Positions 7,595 to 14,653 of a stretch of 14,653 nucleotides of DNA are shown one piece after another; position 1 is the first letter of the stretch; every line of letters starts with the position of its first letter. This DNA comes from Clostridiales bacterium. GTDB taxonomy: Bacteria > Bacillota > Clostridia > Oscillospirales > Oscillospiraceae. The notes below the pieces were generated by a model that saw nothing but the letters and a program-made list of their open reading frames with translations, ran no database searches and was not told where the DNA came from. A program made the position numbers and the translations under genes. Where the stretch lies: the NCBI GenBank assembly GCA_003525905.1, contig DQIA01000061.1:248-14900 (forward strand). The letters run 5' to 3'.

Positions 7595-8929
7595 ATGAAA
7601 GCACGCATTCTTGCCCTTCTGCTTGCTCTGGTCATGGTCGCGAGCCTGTTCGCGGCATGCAGCGCAGGAAAGACGGACGCTTCGGGCGCCAGTACCGGAG
7701 CCTCGCAGACCACCGATGACAGCAAGACCACCGAAGACACGAAGCCCGCAAAGACCGAGAAAACGAAGATCGTCTACTGGCACGCCTACACCGACCAGCA
7801 CGAAGAGAAGTTCCTCGAGCTTGCAGCCGCCTTCAATGCCTCGCAGGACGAGTACGAGCTCGTCGCCGAGCAGCAGCCGTACAGCGAGATCGACAGCAAG
7901 ACCATGCAGGCGGTCCGCAACGGCACCGGCCCTGACCTTGTGAACATGTATCCGTCTGACGCCGTCAACTATCTGAACGAGGGCCGCCTTGTCGACCTGT
8001 CCGTTTACATCAACGACCCGGAGATCGGCATCCCGAACTTCAAGGACAACGTTCCTGCCGGTCAGTACAGCGAGATCACCCAGTGGGGCGACGGCATCTA
8101 TGTTTTCCCGTGCACTACGGCGGGCGAGGTCCTGTTCTACAACAAGACCATGTTCGACAAATACGGTCTGGAAGCCCCGAAGACCTGGACAGAGCTCGCA
8201 GAATGCAGTAAAATCATTCACGAGAAGGAAGGCATCCCCGGCTTCGGCACCGACTCCCTCGTGGACACCTATCAGTGCCTCATCATGCAGGCCGGCAGCG
8301 GCTACATCGACGAGGACGGCAACTATGCCATCGACGAGACCATCGCCAAGGAAAAGCTCAACTGGTTTGCAGACCTTGTGAAGTCCGGCGACTTCCGCCT
8401 TGTCGGCGAGGACGTCTTCTTCTCCGGCCCGTTCGGCAGCCAGGCCGTCGCCTCCTACATCGGCTCGAGCGCCGGTGTCAGCTATGTCGAGCTGGCCGTA
8501 AACGATGCCTTCGAGATCGGCTGCGTGCCCATCCCGCAGGAAGGCCCCGTCCGCTACATCTCCTCCTGGGGCAACAACTTTGCCTGCCTCAGCACCGATG
8601 AGGATCACGCCCGCGGCGCCTATATGTTCCTGAAGTTCCTCACGTCCACCGAGAACATCGTGCAGTGGGCCGAGGCCTTCGGCACCGTCCCCATCTATAA
8701 GGAAGCCCGCGAGAGCGCCGAGTTCCAGCAGTTCGCCGAGACGAACATCGCCGTCAAGGCCCTGACCGAGGAAGCCGACGACATCGGCATGCTGGCCAGC
8801 GTCCCCGGCGCAGCGGCCATGCGCACCGAGATCGACAAGATGGTCCAGAGCGTTGCCCTCAATGTCAGCGACGCCGACACCGCCTATGCGGCCTTTGAGG
8901 CAGCCTGCCGCGAAGCTCTCGCAAAGTAA
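7595..8929 (+). CDS. ABC transporter solute-binding lipoprotein (family 1, UgpB/MalE-like)
   Basis: A 444-residue extracellular binding protein. The ATG at 7595 follows GGAGGAG (7581-7587) at good spacing and directly begins a lipoprotein signal peptide with lipobox LFAAC; Cys22 would be lipidated after cleavage. An upstream in-frame ATG at 7541 would place 18 charged residues before the signal and ignores this RBS. A Ser/Thr/Lys-rich linker (about 23-58) leads to the two-lobed domain beginning IVYWHAYTD; LFYNKTMFDKYGL and the nearby PKTWTEL are typical of sugar and glycerol-3-phosphate binding proteins. It would capture the substrate for the ATPase and permeases encoded downstream. It lies 57 bases after the HAD gene. 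A strong stem-loop follows it before the phosphodiesterase gene, as often seen after binding-protein genes made in excess. Ligand unknown; the phosphoesterase neighbours favour a phosphorylated organic molecule. Confidence 0.92.
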   Translation: MKARILALLLALVMVASLFAACSAGKTDASGASTGASQTTDDSKTTEDTKPAKTEKTKIVYWHAYTDQHEEKFLELAAAFNASQDEYELVAEQQPYSEIDSKTMQAVRNGTGPDLVNMYPSDAVNYLNEGRLVDLSVYINDPEIGIPNFKDNVPAGQYSEITQWGDGIYVFPCTTAGEVLFYNKTMFDKYGLEAPKTWTELAECSKIIHEKEGIPGFGTDSLVDTYQCLIMQAGSGYIDEDGNYAIDETIAKEKLNWFADLVKSGDFRLVGEDVFFSGPFGSQAVASYIGSSAGVSYVELAVNDAFEIGCVPIPQEGPVRYISSWGNNFACLSTDEDHARGAYMFLKFLTSTENIVQWAEAFGTVPIYKEARESAEFQQFAETNIAVKALTEEADDIGMLASVPGAAAMRTEIDKMVQSVALNVSDADTAYAAFEAACREALAK

Positions 8930-8944
8930 ATACCGCCCATTCCA

Positions 8945-8976
8945 ACAGGCGGACGTCCCGGCGGACGTCCGCCTGT
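8945..8976 (+). promoter_or_regulatory. Intercistronic stem-loop after the binding-protein gene
   Basis: A perfect 14-bp inverted repeat (ACAGGCGGACGTCC at 8945-8958, complement at 8963-8976) encloses a 4-base loop. No T run follows, so it is not a classical terminator. It begins 16 bases after the stop codon and lies 63 bases before the next ATG. Such hairpins can protect the upstream message from 3' decay or cause partial termination, raising binding-protein levels over the membrane components. The 10-mer TTCCAACAGG occurs at 8940-8949, at the hairpin's left foot, and again at 9019-9028 by the next RBS. Confidence 0.75.
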
Positions 8977-9039
8977 ACGCAGACCAGCGCATTCCGGCCG
9001 GGCCCACACCCGCCGCCGTTCCAACAGGAAGGAGAACCT

Positions 9040-10332
9040 ATGTCGAAAGTCCTTGTATTCTGTATCGATGCCCTCTGTGCCTCCGACGTCGCGCGCATGC
9101 GCCGCATGCCGCACTTCGCGCAGCTTCTGGAGCGCGGTGCGCTCGTCGAAAAGATCGAGCCGGTGCTCCCGGCTCTGACCTACACCTGCCATACCTCGAT
9201 CCTGACCGGCACCTATGCCGGGCGGCATGGGATCGTGCACAATGAAAAAATGACCCGCGGCGGCCATCTTGACGCGCCGTGGTACTGCATGAAGTCCGAT
9301 GTCCGCGGCAAAACGCTGCTGGACATCGCCCGCGAGAACGGCCTGACGACCTGCTCTCTGAGCTGGCCCGTTTCCGGCGGCGCGGACTATACCATGAATA
9401 TGCCGATGATCGTTCCATACAGCTATCAGGGCTACCAGCCCCAGCAATGGCTGGAGCACACGGCCACTGCAAACCTGATGGATCGTTACTTCTATAAACA
9501 CGGCCGCTACCTGATGGGACCGACGCGCAGCCTTGACCTGTTCACCATGGCGCTGGCGCTCGACATTCTGGAGGACGGCCCGCAGCCGGACATCATGCTT
9601 GTGAAGATGTGCGACCTCGACTCCGCCCGGCACACCTACGGCGTGGAAAGTGAGCAGGCCGAGACGCAGCTGCGCATGCACGATGAGCAGCTCGGCGCTA
9701 TTCTGGAATGCCTGCGCCGCAAGGGCACGCTGGACGAGACGAACATCATCGTCCTCGGCGACCACGGCCAGACCGATATCCGCGATGCCTTCCTGATGAA
9801 CGTCTACTTCCGCCGTCTCGGCCTTCTGACCGTCGATGCGGACGGAAAGATCACCTCGTTTGACGCCGTCTGTCACTCCACCGGCCTTGCCGCCCTCATC
9901 GAGGTGCGCGACCCGGACGATGCTGCACTGATGGCACGCGTGCGCGAGGCGCTCGAGGCCCTGCGGCATGACCCGGACGTACAGCTCAGCATGGTGCTGG
10001 ACGCCGCCGAGGCGCAGGCGCGCTACGGCCTGTCCGGCCCGTTCGACTTTGTTGTGGAGAGCAGTCTTCCCATTGCGTTCGGCGAGTACCCGGACGGTGA
10101 CACGCTCTGGCGCAGCTGTCAGCCGGGCGACAAGAAGACCGGCGTGGCGACTCACGGCGGCAGCCCGGCCCGCGAGGAGGTCACAACGTTCTTCGCCGCC
10201 GGACCGGATGTGCGGCCCGGCACGGTGCACGGCAGCCGCTCCATGGTCGACGAAGCGCCCACCATGGCCGCCATGCTCGGGCTGACGATGCCCGATGTTG
10301 ACGGCGCACCCATTTTCGAAATATTGAGGTGA
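9040..10332 (+). CDS. Nucleotide pyrophosphatase/phosphodiesterase-like enzyme (alkaline phosphatase superfamily)
   Basis: A 430-residue protein of the NPP/phosphonoacetate-hydrolase branch of the alkaline phosphatase superfamily. The two-zinc site appears complete: D10, nucleophile T47 (in PALTYTCH), D194 and H198 (DLDSARH), D241/H242 (GDHGQTD) and H372 (THGGSP). The SILTGTYAGRHGI segment (53-65) after the nucleophile is characteristic of NPPs. Family members break phosphodiester or pyrophosphate bonds, or the carbon-phosphorus bond of phosphonoacetate. No signal peptide or membrane anchor is present, so it should act in the cytoplasm, unlike most NPPs. AAGGAG (9029-9034) supports the ATG. 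It lies between the binding-protein and ATPase genes of the transporter, and its stop codon overlaps the next gene's ribosome binding site. The likely role is first attack on the imported substrate. Family is firm; whether it is a diesterase, pyrophosphatase or phosphonatase is open. Confidence 0.88.
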   Translation: MSKVLVFCIDALCASDVARMRRMPHFAQLLERGALVEKIEPVLPALTYTCHTSILTGTYAGRHGIVHNEKMTRGGHLDAPWYCMKSDVRGKTLLDIARENGLTTCSLSWPVSGGADYTMNMPMIVPYSYQGYQPQQWLEHTATANLMDRYFYKHGRYLMGPTRSLDLFTMALALDILEDGPQPDIMLVKMCDLDSARHTYGVESEQAETQLRMHDEQLGAILECLRRKGTLDETNIIVLGDHGQTDIRDAFLMNVYFRRLGLLTVDADGKITSFDAVCHSTGLAALIEVRDPDDAALMARVREALEALRHDPDVQLSMVLDAAEAQARYGLSGPFDFVVESSLPIAFGEYPDGDTLWRSCQPGDKKTGVATHGGSPAREEVTTFFAAGPDVRPGTVHGSRSMVDEAPTMAAMLGLTMPDVDGAPIFEILR

Positions 10333-10339
10333 TACGGAC

Positions 10340-11398
10340 ATGCAGATCAAACTCGAACATCTGACCAAGCGTTTCGGCGACACCGTTGCCGTAAACGACC
10401 TTTCCATCACACTGGAAAGCGGCAAGCTCATCGCCCTGCTCGGTCCGAGCGGCTGCGGCAAGACCACAACGCTGAATATGATCTCCGGCATTCTCCCCGT
10501 GAGCGGCGGCAGCATTTTCTTTGACGACCGCGACGTGACGAGCCTGCCGCCGGAGAAGCGCGGCATCGGCCTTGTCTTCCAGAACTACGCGCTCTATCCC
10601 CACATGACGGTCCTGCAGAACATCTGCTTCCCGATGGAAATTCAGCGCATCCCCAAGAAGGAGCGCATCCGCCGCGCCGAGGAGCTGGCGGAGATGGTGC
10701 ACATCACCCCGTATCTCAAGCGCAAGCCCGCGGAGCTCTCCGGCGGCCAGCAGCAGCGCGTCGCCATTGCGCGCGCCCTGTCCAAACGGCCGGACGTGCT
10801 GCTGCTCGACGAGCCGCTGTCCAACCTCGACGCCAAGCTCCGCGTGGAGATGCGCGAGGAGATCCGCCGCATCCAGCGTGAGGCCGGCATCACGACCGTC
10901 TTTGTCACGCACGATCAGGAGGAGGCCAGCAGCATCGCCGACCGCGTCGTCCTGCTGCGTGACGGCGTGCTCCAGCAGGAGGACACCGCCCGCGGTCTCT
11001 ATGAAAACCCGGTCAACCTCTTTGCTGCGGACTTCCTCGGCACGCCTCCCATCAACCAGCTGCACGGCATTGTGCAGAACGGCCGCCTTGTGCTGGACGG
11101 CGGCATTCCCGCTGCGCTGGTGCTGCCGGACGGCCTTGCAGAGGGGCAGGAGATCGTTCTGGCCGTCCGCGCCGAGAGCATCCTGCCGCAGGGTGATACG
11201 CCCGCCTTCCGCACGACCGTGCTGGAGCGTTACTCCCTCGGCAAGGACGAGCTTGTCCGCCTGCAGGCCGGCCCCGCCGAACTGCGCGGTCTTGTCCCGG
11301 CCGAGCTGGAAATTCTGCCCGGCACGGAGCTGGCCGTCGGCCTGAAAAAGCGCGGCGTGTTCCTGTTTGACGCCAAGACGGGGGTGCGGTACTTATGA
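10340..11398 (+). CDS. ugpC: ABC transporter ATP-binding protein, UgpC/MalK type
   Basis: A 352-residue ATPase of the carbohydrate/glycerol-3-phosphate importer class. Walker A GPSGCGKTT (35-43), Q-loop Q81, signature LSGGQQQR (133-140), Walker B LLLDEP (D157, E158) and H-loop H191 are intact. The C-terminal portion, about 240-352, matches the regulatory OB-fold (TOBE) domain that marks UgpC/MalK/MsmK proteins. It would drive import through the two permeases encoded immediately downstream. The ATG is preceded by GAGGTGA (10326-10332), which overlaps the stop codon of the phosphodiesterase gene, so translation is likely coupled. The last codons overlap the next gene by four bases (ATGA). UgpC is the usual family name; the true substrate is not shown, and MalK-type proteins can serve several transporters. 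Confidence 0.95.
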   Translation: MQIKLEHLTKRFGDTVAVNDLSITLESGKLIALLGPSGCGKTTTLNMISGILPVSGGSIFFDDRDVTSLPPEKRGIGLVFQNYALYPHMTVLQNICFPMEIQRIPKKERIRRAEELAEMVHITPYLKRKPAELSGGQQQRVAIARALSKRPDVLLLDEPLSNLDAKLRVEMREEIRRIQREAGITTVFVTHDQEEASSIADRVVLLRDGVLQQEDTARGLYENPVNLFAADFLGTPPINQLHGIVQNGRLVLDGGIPAALVLPDGLAEGQEIVLAVRAESILPQGDTPAFRTTVLERYSLGKDELVRLQAGPAELRGLVPAELEILPGTELAVGLKKRGVFLFDAKTGVRYL

Positions 11399-12315
11399 GC
11401 CGCCGCAAGCTGCGCACGCGCGCAGACGGCGAGCGCGTGACCTTCCGCACCTTTGCGGAGCCGGGGCTGTTCCTGCTCCCGTTTCTCATCGGTCTTCTGG
11501 TCTTCACCGTCTATCCGTTCATCAATGTCATTCTGCTGTCGTTCCGGCAGGACTACAGCCTGATGACCGGCGAATTCTCCGGCATCGGTCTCGGGAACTA
11601 CGCCGAGATCTTTCATGACGCGAATTTCCTCAACGGCCTGCGCAATACGGCGCTGTACGTTCTGTTCGTCGTGCCGATCGTCACGGTGCTGTCTCTGTTC
11701 CTCGCCTCGCTGCTCAACTCGTGCACAAAGCTGCAGGGCCTGTTCCAGACGTGCTACTTTCTGCCGATGGTCACGTCCGTCACGGCAGTCGGCCTCGTGT
11801 GGAAGTGGATGTTCAACTACGATTATGGCCTGATCAACTATGCGCTGTCACTGTTCGGCGTTTCCCCTGTGAACTGGCTGAACGACCCGCACTACAATCT
11901 TGCTGCCCTCATCATCTACGGCATCTGGAGCATGCTGCCGTTCACGATCATTCTGCTGCTCTCCGGCTTCCAGAACATCAACCCGCAGTATTACACGGCC
12001 GCGCGCATCGACGGTGCGTCCTCCGGGCGCATTTTCCGCCGCATCACCGTGCCGCTGCTCGCCCCGACGCTGGGCCTGACGATGATCGTGAACGTCATTT
12101 CGGCTTCGAAGGTCTTCTCGGAGCTGTTCCCGCTGTTCAATGGCAATCCCGGCTCGGCCTACTCGCTGTATACCGTCGTATACTATCTGTTCGACATGTT
12201 CTACAAGCAGTGGCAGCTCGGCCCGGCTGCGGCCAGCGCCGTCGTGCTGTTCGTCATCGTTCTGATCTTCACCATGCTGCAGCTCTTCATCCAGCGCAAG
12301 TGGAAGAATTATTGA
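11395..12315 (+). CDS. ABC transporter permease, UgpA/MalF type
   Basis: A 306-residue integral membrane protein with six predicted helices (about 24-50, 86-110, 119-139, 168-191, 219-240, 276-300). The cytoplasmic EAA-like loop YYTAARIDGA (199-208), which docks the ATPase, is present before the fifth helix. The start codon overlaps the stop of the ATPase gene (ATGA at 11395-11398), indicating translational coupling; only a weak G-rich ribosome binding site lies upstream. Together with the next permease it forms the membrane channel. It lacks the long extra periplasmic loop of enteric MalF and is closer to the shorter Ugp/Msm-type proteins. Family assignment is firm; substrate specificity is not readable. 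Confidence 0.94.
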   Translation: MSRRKLRTRADGERVTFRTFAEPGLFLLPFLIGLLVFTVYPFINVILLSFRQDYSLMTGEFSGIGLGNYAEIFHDANFLNGLRNTALYVLFVVPIVTVLSLFLASLLNSCTKLQGLFQTCYFLPMVTSVTAVGLVWKWMFNYDYGLINYALSLFGVSPVNWLNDPHYNLAALIIYGIWSMLPFTIILLLSGFQNINPQYYTAARIDGASSGRIFRRITVPLLAPTLGLTMIVNVISASKVFSELFPLFNGNPGSAYSLYTVVYYLFDMFYKQWQLGPAAASAVVLFVIVLIFTMLQLFIQRKWKNY

Positions 12316-12324
12316 GGTACCGCC

Positions 12325-13143
12325 ATGAAAACTGCCAAAAAATCCTTTGCCTATCTCGTTCTGATCCTCGGTGCGCTCATCATGGTGCTGCCGTTCTTCT
12401 GGATGATCATCTCCTCGCTGAAAACGGCCGCCGAGGTCAACACGACTCCCCCGACGTTCTGGCCGAAGGAGCTTGTATTTGAAAACTATGTCTACGCCTT
12501 TGAGAAGGCCCCGTTCCTGCGTTATTTCTGCAACTCCCTGCTCGTGACCATCGTCTGCGTTGCCTGCACCATGTTCACGACCATTCTTGCAGCCTTCGCC
12601 TTCTCCCGGCTGAAATTTCCGGGGCGCGACCTGCTGTTCTCCCTGCTGCTTTCGCTGATGATGATCCCGTTCGAGATGCTCATCATCACGAACTACACGA
12701 CCATCGTGAAGCTCGGGCTGAACGACACGCTCATCGCGCTGATCCTGCCGTTCACCTCCAGCATCTTCTACACCTACATCCTCCGGAATTTCTTCCTGGC
12801 CATTCCGGACAGCCTCTATTATTCCGCCCGCGTCGACGGCGCGAGCAACTGGCGCTACCTCTGGCGCGTCATGGTGCCTATGTCCCGACCGGCCCTCGTG
12901 ACGATCGGTCTGCTTGACGCCATTGCCTGCTGGAACTCCTTCCTGTGGACCGTCATCGCCACGAACACGAAGGAGGTCCGCACGCTGCCGTTCGGCCTTT
13001 ACGCCTTCATGACCTCCAGCGGCATCCGCTATGAGCGCCTGATGGCCGCCTCGACCATCGTCGTGGTGCCGATGATCCTGCTGTTCATCTTCTGCCGCAA
13101 GAGCATCGTCACCGGCGTGTCGCGCGGCGGCCTGAAGGGATGA
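12325..13143 (+). CDS. ABC transporter permease, UgpE/MalG type
   Basis: A 272-residue membrane protein with six predicted helices (about 9-30, 69-93, 103-124, 134-155, 186-210, 240-257). The EAA loop YYSARVDGAS (165-174) contacts the ATPase. The N-terminal SSLKT and the downstream FWP and ENY motifs (about 30-55) are standard for the second permease of sugar and glycerol-phosphate importers. GAGGT (12314-12318) overlaps the stop of the preceding permease gene and supports the ATG at 12325. It is the partner of the upstream permease, giving one heterodimeric channel with one ATPase gene in the same operon. Its stop codon overlaps the possible first ATG of the metallophosphatase gene. Confidence 0.94.
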   Translation: MKTAKKSFAYLVLILGALIMVLPFFWMIISSLKTAAEVNTTPPTFWPKELVFENYVYAFEKAPFLRYFCNSLLVTIVCVACTMFTTILAAFAFSRLKFPGRDLLFSLLLSLMMIPFEMLIITNYTTIVKLGLNDTLIALILPFTSSIFYTYILRNFFLAIPDSLYYSARVDGASNWRYLWRVMVPMSRPALVTIGLLDAIACWNSFLWTVIATNTKEVRTLPFGLYAFMTSSGIRYERLMAASTIVVVPMILLFIFCRKSIVTGVSRGGLKG

Positions 13144-14612
13144 GCGCCATGGGAGAGATCGTCCTCGACCTGCTCTGCCATGCCGATTTCTCCGGCCGCA
13201 TCCGTCCCTCCCGCGAGGACATCGGCTTCCCGGCCTTTTCCGCCGAGATCGCAAAGCTGCGCGCGCAGAATCCAGCGGGAACGCTCCTGCTGGATGCGGG
13301 CGATGCCTTCAGCACGAACTATTGGCCCGGCCTGCCGCTCGTCGGCGCCATGATCCGCAGCAAAACGGACGTCATGACGCTCGGCAACCACGAATTTGAC
13401 CGCGGCCCAGCCTTTCTGGACAGCTGCATCAGCGCCTGTCCCTTCCCGGTCCTCTGCGCCAATGTGCGCCGGAAAGCGGATGGTGCGCCCGTCCCCGGCA
13501 CGAAGCCGTGGGTCCTGCTCGAGCGCTGCGGCATTCGCATCGGCGTGCTCGGCCTCACGACGGAATACACGCCCTACATGGTGGAGAAAAGCGCGTTTGC
13601 CCCGTTTGAAATGACCTCCGCCGCCGAAGCAGCCGCGCGCCATATCCCGGCAATGCGCGCCGCGGGCGCGGACGTCGTCGTCGTGCTGACGCACATGCCG
13701 TTTTATCAGGCGGCGGACGGCACGCTCACGGGTGAGCTGCCGGAGCTGATCGACACCTCGCCCGCTGCGGACGTCTGGATCGGCGGGCACATCCCCGGCG
13801 ACTGCGCGCAGGTCCGGAACGGAGCCTGCGTCGTCAAGGCCGGGTTTGGCGGAGCCAGCATTGCGCATGTCCGCCTGACGCTGGACGCCGCATCGCACCG
13901 CATTCTGGACCGCAGCTGCGCCGTCGTGCAGACGGACCCGAACGGACAGGCCGATCCGGAGATCACCCGGTATATCCGCTCCGTCACCGACCCGTTCGAG
14001 CCGTATTTCCGGGAGCCCCTCGGGTCCCTGAACGAGCGCTGGCGCATGACGCTGGCCCACGAGTCGAAGCTCGGCGATTTTCTGGCCGACTGTCTGCGCT
14101 TCGGCGGGCAGACGGAGCTGTCCTACATGAACACGACCAGCGCCTGCGGCGAGCTGCTTCCGGGTGAGATCACGCGCGAGGAGCTGCTCTACTGCGCCGC
14201 ATTCGACGACGAAATGTTCACCGGGATCATCACAGGCGCGCAGCTCCATGCCCTGCTCGAGGCCGTCTATGAGCCGGAGCGCTTCGGCAATAATGCTGCC
14301 ATCGCCTTCTCCGGCTTCCACGCCGCAGTGGACCATACCCGCCCCGGCGGGCAGAAGGTTCTCTCTGTCACGCGGCCGGACGGTACGCCCATTGCGCCGG
14401 ACGAGCGCCTCAGCGTCACGGTCAGCGCCTATATGGCCTCCGGCGGCAATGACACCGGAGCCATTGCCGGGCAGATCGACTGGAAGCCGACCGGCCGCCA
14501 CTATCACGAAGCCGTCAGCGCCTATGCAAAGTCCCTCGGCGTACTCACGGTCGCAGACTACCCGCGCCTGCACGAGACCGGCGAACCGGAAAACAACCAC
14601 GCGCCCTATTGA
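13140..14612 (+). CDS. Cytoplasmic 5'-nucleotidase-like metallophosphatase with altered active site
   Basis: A 490-residue UshA-type protein with no signal peptide, from the last gene of the operon. Numbering from the ATG at 13140: GD (54-55), GNHEFD (82-87, keeping catalytic H84 and D87), H185 and GH (216-217) are conserved. But the first motif DxH reads D16-F17-S18 and the GHxH motif reads GHIPG (P219), so two ligands of metal site 1 are gone while site 2 (D55, N83, H185, H217) is complete. The C-terminal domain has NTTSAC (331-336) where Asn-x-Gly-Gly-x-Arg is expected; the later SGGND segment is kept. The gene may therefore encode a one-metal or re-specialised phosphohydrolase, or a non-catalytic binding protein. 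The first ATG overlaps the previous stop (ATGA); the ATG at 13149 has better spacing from GAAGGGA (13134-13140) and may be the real start. Confidence 0.88.
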   Translation: MSAMGEIVLDLLCHADFSGRIRPSREDIGFPAFSAEIAKLRAQNPAGTLLLDAGDAFSTNYWPGLPLVGAMIRSKTDVMTLGNHEFDRGPAFLDSCISACPFPVLCANVRRKADGAPVPGTKPWVLLERCGIRIGVLGLTTEYTPYMVEKSAFAPFEMTSAAEAAARHIPAMRAAGADVVVVLTHMPFYQAADGTLTGELPELIDTSPAADVWIGGHIPGDCAQVRNGACVVKAGFGGASIAHVRLTLDAASHRILDRSCAVVQTDPNGQADPEITRYIRSVTDPFEPYFREPLGSLNERWRMTLAHESKLGDFLADCLRFGGQTELSYMNTTSACGELLPGEITREELLYCAAFDDEMFTGIITGAQLHALLEAVYEPERFGNNAAIAFSGFHAAVDHTRPGGQKVLSVTRPDGTPIAPDERLSVTVSAYMASGGNDTGAIAGQIDWKPTGRHYHEAVSAYAKSLGVLTVADYPRLHETGEPENNHAPY

Positions 14613-14635
14613 GCGCACGGAAAAGGCCATAGATT

Positions 14636-14653
14636 TGTCATTGCGAGGAGCGA
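14636..14653. repeat. Start of a possible dispersed repeat, cut by the window end
   Basis: The final 18 bases (TGTCATTGCGAGGAGCGA) resemble the opening of short palindromic intergenic repeats with a TCATTGCGAGGAGCGAAG-like core that I recall from many bacterial genomes. The element follows the last stop codon by 23 bases, a usual site for such repeats. Only the first part is visible and there is no second copy in the window, so this rests on recognition alone. Confidence 0.4.

Noticed and set aside
6698..9007. A 769-codon open frame on the minus strand across the HAD and binding-protein genes
   Set aside because: It spans two well-supported plus-strand genes and their intergenic gap, has no recognisable domain and is compositionally an antisense shadow.
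8884..10566. A 560-codon minus-strand open frame opposite the phosphodiesterase gene
   Set aside because: The plus strand carries the full alkaline-phosphatase-superfamily ligand set and a good RBS; the minus product shows no family features.
13029..14630. A 533-codon minus-strand open frame opposite the metallophosphatase gene
   Set aside because: Same shadow effect. The plus-strand protein aligns to the 5'-nucleotidase family along its length.
1..14653. CRISPR arrays, tRNA or rRNA genes, transposases, phage or integrase genes, toxin-antitoxin pairs
   Set aside because: No repeat-spacer pattern, RNA-gene signature or mobile-element protein was seen in any part of the window.

Overview
The window (about 60% GC) looks like a chromosomal segment of a high-GC Clostridia member, probably Oscillospiraceae/Ruminococcaceae-like. 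The reasons are a Gram-positive-style secreted protein with a C-terminal run of three SLH domains, a lipoprotein-type substrate-binding protein, strong AAGGAG-type ribosome binding sites and sigma-A-type promoters. The taxonomic placement is inference from style, not from a marker gene.

Layout. (1) 1-633: the 3' part of a ZIP-family metal transporter, closed by a perfect 11-bp hairpin terminator. (2) 634-1077: an AT-richer non-coding stretch ending in a sigma-A promoter that coincides with 11-bp-spaced TTTACA repeats resembling a PhoP box. (3) 1078-5196: a very large secreted YfkN-type double nucleotidase/phosphodiesterase anchored by SLH domains. (4) A bidirectional terminator at 5230-5273, shared with a convergent amidohydrolase (5289-6440, minus). 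(5) A divergent control region (6441-6742) with a good minus promoter, a second 11-bp-period PhoP-box-like array, two short dyads and an extended -10 plus promoter. (6) 6743-14612: seven genes on the plus strand, closely spaced or overlapping: HAD phosphatase, lipoprotein solute-binding protein, cytoplasmic nucleotide-pyrophosphatase/phosphodiesterase-like enzyme of the alkaline phosphatase superfamily, UgpC/MalK-type ATPase, two Ugp/MalFG-type permeases and a cytoplasmic 5'-nucleotidase-like metallophosphatase. (7) The last bases look like the start of a dispersed repeat.

How it may work together (inference): the cell-surface YfkN-like enzyme strips phosphate from extracellular nucleotides. 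The seven-gene operon probably imports an intact phosphorylated organic molecule (a phosphodiester or a related organophosphate) through a Ugp-like ABC transporter. The substrate would be split in the cytoplasm by the phosphodiesterase-like enzyme, and products dephosphorylated by the HAD and/or metallophosphatase proteins. PhoP-box-like repeats before both units would make this a phosphate-starvation locus. The most unusual protein is the last one: its 5'-nucleotidase-like fold has lost the ligands specific to metal site 1 and the usual substrate-binding Asn-x-Gly-Gly-x-Arg motif, while metal site 2 and the catalytic His/Asp pair are intact.
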